This document shows, piece after piece, positions 44,778 through 52,060 of a DNA stretch of 64,000 bases. The stretch spans positions 62,001 through 126,000 of the forward strand of contig CAZICZ010000005.1 in assembly GCA_964538025.1 (NCBI GenBank), in the 5' to 3' direction. The DNA comes from UBA5078 sp964538025. GTDB taxonomy: Bacteria > Pseudomonadota > Gammaproteobacteria > Pseudomonadales > Pseudohongiellaceae. A model generated the notes under the pieces. That model worked only from the letters and a program-made list of their open reading frames with translations, did no database searches and was not told the origin of the DNA. Both the position numbers and the translations under genes were made by a program. Position 1 is the first letter of the stretch; each line of letters begins with the position of its first letter.

Positions 44778-45809
44778 CTACCCCAGCAAGTCATATTTGC
44801 GCAGATACCCGCGCAACTGGTGATAACTCATCTTGAGAAAATCTGCTGCCTTGCGCTGATTGAACTGACTACGTTTCATAGCCTGCTTCAGCAAATCAAT
44901 TTCATATTCCTGAATATGGGCCACGAAATCGAGCGTCTGCATTTCGCTTACATCGGGGATAACGGAGGTGGTCAAGGCAGAAGGCTCGGAGGCAGACTCC
45001 GCGACTGCAGCCACAGCGCTTCCTGACAGACGATACGGGGATTCGAAGGGATTAAACACGAGTCGGGAAATCTGCTTATCGGGACATTGATAAACCGCTC
45101 GTTCCACGACATTTTTAAGTTCGCGGACATTGCCCGGCCAGGTGTGCGTCAGCAACATACGCTCCATGTTGCTGTTGAAGCCATGGAAATATTCTCCGCC
45201 CATTTCCTTGACCATGCCGACCGCAAAGTGCTGCGCCAGAATCATGATGTCTTCCGCCCGGGCACGCAGGGGCGGCAAGGTGATCACATCGAAGGCAAGG
45301 CGGTCCAGCAGATCTTCCCGGAACTTCCCCTGGCGGGCGAGTGTGGGGAGGTCCTCATTGGTGGCCGCCACAATGCGCACATCGACTTTGAGCGTCTGAT
45401 TGCCCCCCAAACGTTCCAGTTCTCCGTATTCGATGATACGCAGAATTTTTTCCTGGACCGCCATCGGCGTCGTCGCCAGCTCGTCGAGAAATAGCGTGCC
45501 CCCATCTGCGCGCTCGAAATACCCTTTCTTCTGCCCTGTCGCTCCTGTGAAGGCGCCGGCTTCGTGTCCAAACAGCTGTGCCTCTAGCAGAGAATCGCTG
45601 AACGCCGCGCAATTGATCTTGAGAAACGCCTGTTGCCAGCGAGGTGAAAGGAAATGCAGGCGCGCCGCAATCAGCTCCTTCCCCGTGCCCCGCTCCCCCA
45701 CTATCAGGACAGGCTTGTTCAGGGGGGCGACAAGCGACACGTGTTCCTGCATTTCCAGAAACACGGCGGACTCACCAATCATTCGCGGAGCTGACATCTC
45801 GGGGGGCAT
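44778..45809 (-). CDS. pspF: PspF, sigma54 enhancer-binding activator of the phage-shock regulon
   Basis: This 343-residue activator lacks an N-terminal receiver, as in E. coli PspF. The AAA+ core has Walker A GERGTGKELIAA, the sigma54-contacting GAFTGA loop, Walker B GGTLFLDELAT, and RELKNVVERAVY. A C-terminal Fis-type helix-turn-helix reads QFNQRKAADFLKMSYHQLRGYL. It normally activates psp promoters until PspA binds it. ATG 45809 follows AAGGA at good spacing. It is divergent from pspA across a 235-nt region holding a sigma54 promoter. Confidence 0.95.
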   Translation of the reverse strand: MPPEMSAPRMIGESAVFLEMQEHVSLVAPLNKPVLIVGERGTGKELIAARLHFLSPRWQQAFLKINCAAFSDSLLEAQLFGHEAGAFTGATGQKKGYFERADGGTLFLDELATTPMAVQEKILRIIEYGELERLGGNQTLKVDVRIVAATNEDLPTLARQGKFREDLLDRLAFDVITLPPLRARAEDIMILAQHFAVGMVKEMGGEYFHGFNSNMERMLLTHTWPGNVRELKNVVERAVYQCPDKQISRLVFNPFESPYRLSGSAVAAVAESASEPSALTTSVIPDVSEMQTLDFVAHIQEYEIDLLKQAMKRSQFNQRKAADFLKMSYHQLRGYLRKYDLLG

Positions 45810-45956
45810 GGGGGCAATCCTTGCAGTCTCATCGGCTATAAGCAATTTCGCGAAAAATACCACTTGTTAAGGAAACTGACCACGGACACGGAATCCCAAT
45901 CGCGACGAGTTTTTTATTATTCAATATTTTCAAGGGGTTATATTTGCTTTTCTTTT

Positions 45957-45972
45957 TGGCACGCTTTCTGCT
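45957..45972 (+). promoter_or_regulatory. Sigma54 promoter of pspABC
   Basis: TGGCACG (45957-45963), four bases, then CTGCT (45968-45972) give the GG-N10-GC spacing of a -24/-12 element. It lies about 70 nt upstream of the pspA start and is preceded by an AT-rich stretch suited to bending. Confidence 0.88.
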
Positions 45973-46044
45973 TTTTCAGCTTCAAACGCAGGACAACTCC
46001 CTTCAATGTGTGGCAGTTCGATTCAACAAGAGGATAGACAGCAA

Positions 46045-46701
46045 ATGAGCATTTTCTCACGCCTGACCGACATCATTAACGCCAACATCAGCTCTCTGCT
46101 CGACAAGGCAGAGAATCCCGAAAAAATGATCCGCATGGTCATCCAGGAGATGGAAGAGACCCTGGTGGAGGTCCGCAGCGGCACGGCAAAGGTGATAGCC
46201 GAGAAGAAGACGCTGCATCGCCGGGCTGAGCAGCTCCGCAAACAGGCGGACGACTGGCAGCAAAAAGCCGAGCTGGCCATGAGCAAGGATCGTGAAGATC
46301 TCGCCAAAGCCGCGCTGGTGGAGCGTGCCTCGGTCAACGCCACAATCGATATGCTGGACGGTGAGATGCACAAGCTCGACGAAACGCTGGACAAGCTGAG
46401 CAACGAGATTGATCAGCTGCAGGCCAAGCTCAACGACGCACGCGCCCGCCAGAAGACCATCGTCATGCGGACCAACGCGACGCAGTCGCGCGTGGACATC
46501 AACCGACAGCTGCACAACTACAATATCGATAGCGCCATGAACAAGTTTGAGTACTATGAGAAAAAGATCGATCTCATGGAAGGACAGGTGGACAGCCTCG
46601 TCATGGAGAAGAAAAATCTCCACTCAGAGTTTGAGGAATTGGCCCGCAGTGAGAAGATTGATCAGGAACTTCAGGACATCAAAAACAAGCTCAACAAGTA
46701 A
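46045..46701 (+). CDS. pspA: Phage shock protein A
   Basis: This 218-residue IM30/ESCRT-III-like protein coats stressed inner membrane and inhibits PspF. It starts with the amphipathic helix MSIFSRLTDIINANISSLLD and continues as an almost unbroken coiled coil (about 25-215), including KAENPEKMIRMVIQEMEETL and the YYEKKIDLMEGQVDSL region. ATG 46045 has AGAGGA upstream. It is the first gene of pspABC. Confidence 0.96.
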   Translation: MSIFSRLTDIINANISSLLDKAENPEKMIRMVIQEMEETLVEVRSGTAKVIAEKKTLHRRAEQLRKQADDWQQKAELAMSKDREDLAKAALVERASVNATIDMLDGEMHKLDETLDKLSNEIDQLQAKLNDARARQKTIVMRTNATQSRVDINRQLHNYNIDSAMNKFEYYEKKIDLMEGQVDSLVMEKKNLHSEFEELARSEKIDQELQDIKNKLNK

Positions 46702-46726
46702 GTCGATCTGCTAAAGGGCGCAGCCA

Positions 46727-46960
46727 ATGAATTCTTTTGTATTCGTCATCTCCATCATCTCCATCGTGGGGGGCTTCATCACGCTGTGGATGTTCATGCT
46801 CTACCAGCGACGGGAAAAAACGGTCAAGCAATCTGCGGACACCGAATACGATATTCGTGAACTCTCTGCCATGGCGAAGTCCCTCAGTACGCGCATCGAC
46901 ACCCTGGAATCGATTCTGGATTCCGAGGTGCCAGACTGGAGGGAGCAGCATGAACGCTAG
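46727..46960 (+). CDS. pspB: Phage shock protein B
   Basis: This 77-residue inner-membrane protein has one N-terminal helix (about 4-25) and a cytoplasmic coiled coil (RREKTVKQSADTEYDIRELSAMAKSLSTRIDTLESIL). PspB works with PspC to relieve PspA inhibition of PspF. It starts 25 nt after pspA, and its end overlaps the pspC start by 11 nt. Confidence 0.92.
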   Translation: MNSFVFVISIISIVGGFITLWMFMLYQRREKTVKQSADTEYDIRELSAMAKSLSTRIDTLESILDSEVPDWREQHER

Positions 46961-47720
46961 GAGCAACCGTTTCACACTGAATCGGGAGAATCGCCGGTTT
47001 CTGGGCGTTTGCGCTAGTCTGGCCGACTATCTGGAAGTCCCCACAGTCGTGATCCGCGTCATTTGTTTCCTAGCGTTTCTCTCCTGGCCGACACTGATCC
47101 TGATCTATTTCGGGGTGTACTGGTGGCTCAAGCAGGGAAATGAGGAGGGCGCGGTACACCACATGATTTCAGGCTCAAAGACCGCGGAACATTTCCGCCG
47201 GGTCGATTATCGCAAGGCGATTTACCGCAATCCCAACAATGCCCGCATTGCAGGGGTCTGCAGCGGTATCGCTGACTACCTCGAGATCAAGACATTTTAC
47301 GTGCGCCTGGTCACCGTGCTTTCGTTCTTTTTCTTCGGGCCTTTTACCTTCTTTGCGTACTGCGTGTGCTGGCTTGCACTTGAGCGGGACCCGAATGCCC
47401 CCGCAAGAAGATCACGACGCGCCAGACGTCATGAACGCCGCCGCAAGCGACGACATGCCAAGGACGAAGCATACGACGCCTCCGATGTCGGGTTCGATCA
47501 CGAGGACTCTGACGCCGAAACAGTGAGTTCTGCAGCTCACCGCAGCGCAGAAACTCGCTCTGACTACGCCCGACGGGAACAAGACGAAGCGTCCCATCTG
47601 GCCATGTCCCTGAAAGAGTGCTCCGAAGCGTTTCGTATCATCGAGGCCCGTTTACGGGGAGTCGAGGCGTTCATCACCTCCAAGAAATTCCGCCTGCACT
47701 GCGAAATCAATCGCATCTGA
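46950..47720 (+). CDS. pspC: PspC with two PspC domains and an extended charged tail
   Basis: The protein is 256 residues from ATG 46950, twice the usual E. coli PspC size. The first PspC domain (about 5-65) has NRRFLGVCASLADYLEVP, and the second (about 88-150) has NARIAGVCSGIADYLEIK. Each is followed by a membrane helix pair or single helix. Then comes a very Arg-rich stretch (RRSRRARRHERRRKRR), an acidic segment, and a C-terminal helical block ending FITSKKFRLHCEINRI. It overlaps pspB by 11 nt. The tail probably lies in the cytoplasm. Confidence 0.92.
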   Translation: MNARSNRFTLNRENRRFLGVCASLADYLEVPTVVIRVICFLAFLSWPTLILIYFGVYWWLKQGNEEGAVHHMISGSKTAEHFRRVDYRKAIYRNPNNARIAGVCSGIADYLEIKTFYVRLVTVLSFFFFGPFTFFAYCVCWLALERDPNAPARRSRRARRHERRRKRRHAKDEAYDASDVGFDHEDSDAETVSSAAHRSAETRSDYARREQDEASHLAMSLKECSEAFRIIEARLRGVEAFITSKKFRLHCEINRI

Positions 47721-47742
47721 TTCCGGTCGCTTTTTCCGCAAT

Positions 47743-47774
47743 CGTCCGCTCTTTCCCTGACGAGGGAGCGGACG
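47743..47774 (+). terminator. Hairpin after pspC
   Basis: CGTCCGCT pairs with AGCGGACG, with an inner CCCT/AGGG pair, 22 nt behind the pspC stop. There is no T-run, so it may stabilise the 3' end rather than terminate efficiently. Confidence 0.5.
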
Positions 47775-47817
47775 CTACACTCCTCTGACCCGACTCCTTC
47801 TTACAGGATATGCCGAC

Positions 47818-48828
47818 TTGAAATTCGCGTCGCTCGCTCTTCTTGTTTTTGGGCTGTGTCTGCAAGGCACTGCCATCGCCCAAAGCGACGTCCCCGGTAT
47901 GCGACTGCCGCGCACGTTGCTGGATGTCCGCGCGCCCTCCGAGCGTGTGGAGGGTCAACCCGGCAATATGCGCATCGTGGATCGCGGCTGCCAGGCTTTT
48001 CCCCGCGACGAGGTGCGGCGCCGCATCGTCAATACCGCCATACAGGAATGGGCTTTTTTCGGATACAGCACCGACAAGCAACCGCGGACACCCGCACCTC
48101 CCACCGAGACCCGGCGGCCCTTTTCCTATGCGCGGCTCAGTGAGAGCGAAAGCGAACGATTGGCCAGCTCCATCGCGGGCTACTGGGCGGCAACCCCGGA
48201 CAGCGACTGGATACTGCAGCGCCAAAATGCTGCCTGGCGTGACGAGGGCATCGGACAGCGTTGGCAGGACGCCTGGTCTGCTGCCTTCATCTCGTGGGTG
48301 ATGTGTGAAAGCGGTCTGGCGGATCCCGCACACTTCAAGCGCGCGATTGCGCACCACACCTATATCGATCAAGCCATTCTGGCCACTGAGGGCGACGCAG
48401 ACAGCGCCTTCGAGGCTCACACACCCGGCACCCAGCCGATCGTCCCGGGCGACATGTTGTGCCGTGGCAGCCGTCCCGCTTACCGAACGATAGCGCAACG
48501 CCGCAGCCAGCTCGGTGTCGGCGCGCGCACCCATTGCGACATCGTGGTGAATGTGGATGAACAGGCACAGCAGATCGCGGTCGTCGGCGGCAACGTCAGG
48601 GCGACAGTGCGAATGAAACTGCTGCCGGCCAAGACGGAAGGTCTGGAGGCCATGGCGCCTCTTTCCGACAATGGCCGCCCCCTGTTTGCCCATCTGAAAC
48701 TGCGGGCCGCACCTATCGAAAATGACGCCCTTGCCCACGCCCCCAGTCTGGCCGACGCAGGCTGCCAGATCGCCCTTGGCGAGACCCGGCTTCCCTCGAT
48801 GCCCATAAAACCTACCACCGACTGCTGA
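47818..48828 (+). CDS. Secreted DUF2272 domain protein
   Basis: The protein is 336 residues from TTG 47818, which has AGGA at suitable distance; the signal peptide (cleavage near AIA-QS) begins directly there. The DUF2272 region (about 60-270) contains RRRIVNTAIQEWAFFGY and WSAAFISWVMCESGL. The PGDMLCRGS and HCDIVVNVDE blocks look like an NlpC/P60- or CHAP-like hydrolase layout (Cys and His). A cell-wall amidase role is an inference only. It follows the psp operon by 97 nt in the same direction. Confidence 0.78.
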   Translation: MKFASLALLVFGLCLQGTAIAQSDVPGMRLPRTLLDVRAPSERVEGQPGNMRIVDRGCQAFPRDEVRRRIVNTAIQEWAFFGYSTDKQPRTPAPPTETRRPFSYARLSESESERLASSIAGYWAATPDSDWILQRQNAAWRDEGIGQRWQDAWSAAFISWVMCESGLADPAHFKRAIAHHTYIDQAILATEGDADSAFEAHTPGTQPIVPGDMLCRGSRPAYRTIAQRRSQLGVGARTHCDIVVNVDEQAQQIAVVGGNVRATVRMKLLPAKTEGLEAMAPLSDNGRPLFAHLKLRAAPIENDALAHAPSLADAGCQIALGETRLPSMPIKPTTDC

Positions 48829-48949
48829 CACGCGATGAAGATCGCCTGCAGTCACTCGGATTGCCTCCCGCAAGGAGTACAATGGGCGCCCGACGCGACG
48901 GGGCGCTGCGTGTCCCGTCTCTTTCCATTGTGCCTTTCCGGAGAATCCC

Positions 48950-50359
48950 ATGGCTCGCAGGACCCTCGCCGCGCTGTTCGCGATCAGCGCCCCCTTTCTT
49001 TACGCCCAGGAACTCAGTACCAATCCATTCCCGACGCCCATCGAAGCCCAACAGGACGTCCTTCGCGTCCACACGCGCGAGTTCGCCCGCATCCCCTTCG
49101 ACGAGGCCGGGTTTGCCCCGCGGATGATGCACATGGTCACGGAAGCAGGCACCGATCAACGCTTTGTCAGTGTCATGACAGGCCCGCTGTACGCCATAAA
49201 TGCGGATGGCAGCAATGTCCACCTTTACGTGGATATCAATGACCCTGCCTGGAACGTCAGGGTGATGTCGGCGGGAAGTGAGCGCGGCGTGCAGAGCATG
49301 GCGTTTCACCCTCAGTTTAACGAGGCGGGAACCCCGGGCTATGGCAAGTTCTATACCTATGTCGACGTGAGCAACGACAACCAGCCAGCAGATTTCGTGT
49401 CAGGAGGCGAGCGACGCTCTCACGATACGGTGCTGCTGGAATGGACAGCGAAGGATGCTGGCGGCGCACGCTATGACGGCGACTCCCCCCGGGTCCTCTT
49501 CCGCGCCGCACAGCCCTTCCCAAACCACAATGGCAGCCAGATCGCGTTTAACCCGCTGGCCCGTCCGGGTGATAGCGATTACGGCATGCTGTATGTCGGG
49601 CTCGCCGACGGAGGCAGCGGGGGAGACCCGATGAACGTCGCGCAGAATCTGGCCAATGCCTTCGGTAAAATTCTCCGCCTTGACCCGCTTGGCACTACCA
49701 GCACGAACGGGCAGTACGGCATACCAGCGGACAACCCCTTTGTGGCGGACGGACGCGACGACACGCTGGCCGAAATCTTTGCCTATGGCGTGCGCAATCC
49801 GCAGCGCTTCAACTGGGACAGCGCGAACGGCACCCTGTATCTCGCAGACATCGGGCAGAACCAGGTAGAGGAAATCAGTCCGGTCACAGCAGGCGCAAAC
49901 CTGGGCTGGAATACTTGGGAAGGGAGCTACCGTTACGTCAATCGTGAGGTCAGTCTGGACGCACCACGCAGCGAAAACGGCATCACGTGGCCGATCGCGG
50001 AGTACGACCACGCCGACCCGTTGTTGCAACGGCAGGTCGCCATCACGGGTATCGTCATATCGCGCAACGCCAGCCTCCCGCTCCTGCAGAACAAAATCGT
50101 GTTTGGTGATAATCCAAGCGGCGAGATGTTTTATGTCGAAGCGGATGCCTCCCACGCCGGTGGGCAGGCAGCAATCCGCCGCATCCTGCTCGACGAGGGT
50201 GGGACAGCAAAGACTTTCCTGCAGGTAATACAGGAAACAAACCGGGCGGCGGGGCAAGACATTGCGCCTCGTGCCGATTTGCGTTTCGGCTACGGTCCGG
50301 ACAACGGGATCTATCTCCTGAACAAACACGATGGCATCATTCGCCAAGTGATTCCCTGA
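48950..50359 (+). CDS. PQQ-dependent sugar dehydrogenase-like beta-propeller protein
   Basis: This 469-residue secreted protein has a signal peptide (cleavage near YAQ-EL) and the six-bladed glucose/sorbosone dehydrogenase fold. Landmarks are GVQSMAFHPQFNEAGTPGYGKFYTY, the NHNGSQIAFNPLA blade with the candidate catalytic His, FGKILRLDPLG, and AYGVRNPQRFNWDSANGTLYLADIGQNQVEEI. Such proteins oxidise sugars or related aldoses in the periplasm using PQQ, but many bind no cofactor. No pqq genes are in the window. GGAGAATCCC precedes the ATG. Confidence 0.87.
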   Translation: MARRTLAALFAISAPFLYAQELSTNPFPTPIEAQQDVLRVHTREFARIPFDEAGFAPRMMHMVTEAGTDQRFVSVMTGPLYAINADGSNVHLYVDINDPAWNVRVMSAGSERGVQSMAFHPQFNEAGTPGYGKFYTYVDVSNDNQPADFVSGGERRSHDTVLLEWTAKDAGGARYDGDSPRVLFRAAQPFPNHNGSQIAFNPLARPGDSDYGMLYVGLADGGSGGDPMNVAQNLANAFGKILRLDPLGTTSTNGQYGIPADNPFVADGRDDTLAEIFAYGVRNPQRFNWDSANGTLYLADIGQNQVEEISPVTAGANLGWNTWEGSYRYVNREVSLDAPRSENGITWPIAEYDHADPLLQRQVAITGIVISRNASLPLLQNKIVFGDNPSGEMFYVEADASHAGGQAAIRRILLDEGGTAKTFLQVIQETNRAAGQDIAPRADLRFGYGPDNGIYLLNKHDGIIRQVIP

Positions 50360-50373
50360 GCTCCCGTGACCCT

Positions 50374-50985
50374 ATGAATTTTTGCCAGCACTGCGCGGGC
50401 CCCATTACACGGCAGATTCCTCCCGGTGACGACAAGCTGAGGGACTGCTGCCTGCGCTGCGATGTGGTCTTTTACCAGAACCCTCACAATATCGTGGGAA
50501 CCCTGCCCGTTTACGGTGACCGCGTCCTGTTGTGCAAACGGGCCATAGAACCTCGCCGGGGGAAATGGACCCTGCCCGCAGGCTTTATGGAGAATGGTGA
50601 AACCACCCTCCAAGGCGCCATTCGCGAGACCGCCGAGGAAGCCGGAGCGCACGTGAGCCCTGACGGGTGCCGGCTGTACACCCTGTTTAACCTCCCGAAC
50701 ATCAATCAGGTATACCTCTTCTTTCTGGCCGACCTGCAGCACCCCCACTTCTCACCGGGGGAGGAAAGTCTGGAAGTGGCCCTGTTCGAAGAGAAAGACA
50801 TTCCCTGGAATGAGATTGCCTTCGCGGTCGTGAAAATGACTCTCGAACAGTATTTCAATGACCGTGGGCGGAGGCTGTTCCCAGTGCGCATGTTTGACCT
50901 GCATTACGACGACGCGCGCCGCCTGAGCACAACGCTCGTCAGTCATAGCCATGGCGACATTTCTGGTGAAAATCACCACTCCTGA
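50374..50985 (+). CDS. Nudix hydrolase with N-terminal zinc ribbon
   Basis: The protein has 203 residues. The first 30 hold two cysteine pairs, CQHC and CLRC, a zinc ribbon as in NudC-type proteins. The Nudix box reads GFMENGETTLQGAIRETAEEAGA, with the REx2EE core intact. The likely activity is hydrolysis of a nucleoside diphosphate derivative such as NADH, ADP-ribose or FAD, but the substrate is not deducible. It follows the dehydrogenase gene by 14 nt, probably in one transcript. Confidence 0.9.
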   Translation: MNFCQHCAGPITRQIPPGDDKLRDCCLRCDVVFYQNPHNIVGTLPVYGDRVLLCKRAIEPRRGKWTLPAGFMENGETTLQGAIRETAEEAGAHVSPDGCRLYTLFNLPNINQVYLFFLADLQHPHFSPGEESLEVALFEEKDIPWNEIAFAVVKMTLEQYFNDRGRRLFPVRMFDLHYDDARRLSTTLVSHSHGDISGENHHS

Positions 50986-51042
50986 CGCTAGCCTCCCCTC
51001 TCAAAAATCTCTATCTATCTGTTTTTATTGAATTAAAATTCA

Positions 51043-51058
51043 TGGCACGCGCATTGCT
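51043..51058 (+). promoter_or_regulatory. Sigma54 (-24/-12) promoter before the GVG-repeat protein gene
   Basis: TGGCACG, four bases, then TTGCT match the sigma54 consensus at every core position with the GG-N10-GC spacing. Transcription would start about 22 nt before the ATG at 51092. An AT-rich stretch (51011-51042) lies directly upstream, as at pspA. Confidence 0.85.
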
Positions 51059-51091
51059 TGATGAGAGCTATAGTCACTTGGAGAAACCCCT

Positions 51092-51757
51092 ATGAAAGCA
51101 CTCGTTCCCACCCTGTTCGGCCTCGGTGCCCTCGCTTATGGTATTCATGCGATCGCGTCGGAAAGTGAAGTCACCCGCCACTACAGCCTCCCGCTTGAGG
51201 GAATCTCGGAAGTCCGCATCGATGGCGGCGTCGGCACAATGGAATTCGTTCACACCGACGGCGATACCGTCAATGTCGTGCTCGACATCGAAGGAAAGCG
51301 GCGAATGTGGGTCATGGGGAAGCACGACGTGTCCGATATCGAACTCGATGTCAGAACACGGGGTGACCGGCTCATCCTGTCCCTTGATGATGACGATCAC
51401 GATGAGGTGGAGGTCCACTGGCGCGTCGAATTGCCAAGCGTTGCGCACACACGCATTCATCTGGGCGTGGGTGAAATCTCAGGTGATTTCGCGGACACGG
51501 AACTGTCCCTGGACATGGGCGTGGGAGCCGCCGACATCAGTATCGCCCGTGCGGGTGCAGGGCGCGTGGAGGCTTCTGCGGGAGTCGGCAGTGCGCAGCT
51601 GCGAGGCGCCAAAGAGGTCGTCAGCACACGAGCCATTGTCTCTGAAGAAACACTGGGATACGGCGAAGGCATTCACGAAGCCGACCTGAGCGTCGGAGTG
51701 GGGGAAATCAAGGTCACGCTGACGGACCGCAGCTTTAAAACGGCTCAATCCTGGTAA
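51092..51757 (+). CDS. Secreted GVG-repeat protein (DUF4097/toast-rack-like)
   Basis: This 221-residue protein has an N-terminal signal or anchor (about 1-23, cleavage near AIA-SE), then a repeating beta structure. GVG recurs at residues 46, 125, 143, 164 and 202, each at a strand boundary (DGGVGTMEF, LGVGEISGDF, DMGVGAADIS, SAGVGSAQLR, VGVGEIKVTL). An acidic loop DDDDHDE lies at about 99-105. This resembles the DUF4097/DUF2807 and LiaF toast-rack folds, which in other bacteria are linked with PspC-domain proteins. A strong sigma54 promoter and GGAG ribosome-binding site precede it. It converges on a Nif3-like gene, overlapping its end by 23 nt. Confidence 0.75.
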   Translation: MKALVPTLFGLGALAYGIHAIASESEVTRHYSLPLEGISEVRIDGGVGTMEFVHTDGDTVNVVLDIEGKRRMWVMGKHDVSDIELDVRTRGDRLILSLDDDDHDEVEVHWRVELPSVAHTRIHLGVGEISGDFADTELSLDMGVGAADISIARAGAGRVEASAGVGSAQLRGAKEVVSTRAIVSEETLGYGEGIHEADLSVGVGEIKVTLTDRSFKTAQSW

Positions 51758-52046
51758 CGTCAAAGGCAGGCTCCTCATAGGGATGGGCCTGCCTCAAGGC
51801 GTGCACGGCATCGGCGATCTTGTCGTCACTGCAGACAAGCTCTACGCGATACTCTGCAAGCCGCTCCAGCGTCTCCGGACTGCCGATAAAGGGCGAGGCG
51901 CCCGCCAGGGGCCGAAACTGTCCCTCCCCCAGCACCTGCCATGCGCAATGCTCGTAATCGCCGATTCGCCCCGCCCCCGCGTCAAACACTGCCGTTTTCA
52001 CGCGCTCCAGATGACTTTCAGGCACGTAGAAACACAGCTTGAACAT
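51735..52046 (-). CDS. Nif3/YqfO-insert-like small protein
   Basis: This 103-residue cytoplasmic protein is MFKLCFYVPESHLERVKTAVFDAGAGRIGDYEHCAWQ..., ending HPYEEPAFDVTRIEP. It corresponds to the CutA-like domain inserted in Nif3 family proteins such as YqfO, here standing alone. Such stand-alone copies are common in gammaproteobacteria and their function is unknown. It starts 14 nt behind purL on the same strand. Its 3' end overlaps the convergent GVG-repeat gene by 23 nt. Confidence 0.82.
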   Translation of the reverse strand: MFKLCFYVPESHLERVKTAVFDAGAGRIGDYEHCAWQVLGEGQFRPLAGASPFIGSPETLERLAEYRVELVCSDDKIADAVHALRQAHPYEEPAFDVTRIEPF

Positions 52047-52060
52047 GGGCACTCTCCCGC

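Noticed and set aside
47707..48951. Long minus-strand open frame opposite the DUF2272 gene
   Set aside because: Antisense shadow of a gene with signal peptide and family motifs; composition is arginine- and glycine-rich without domains.
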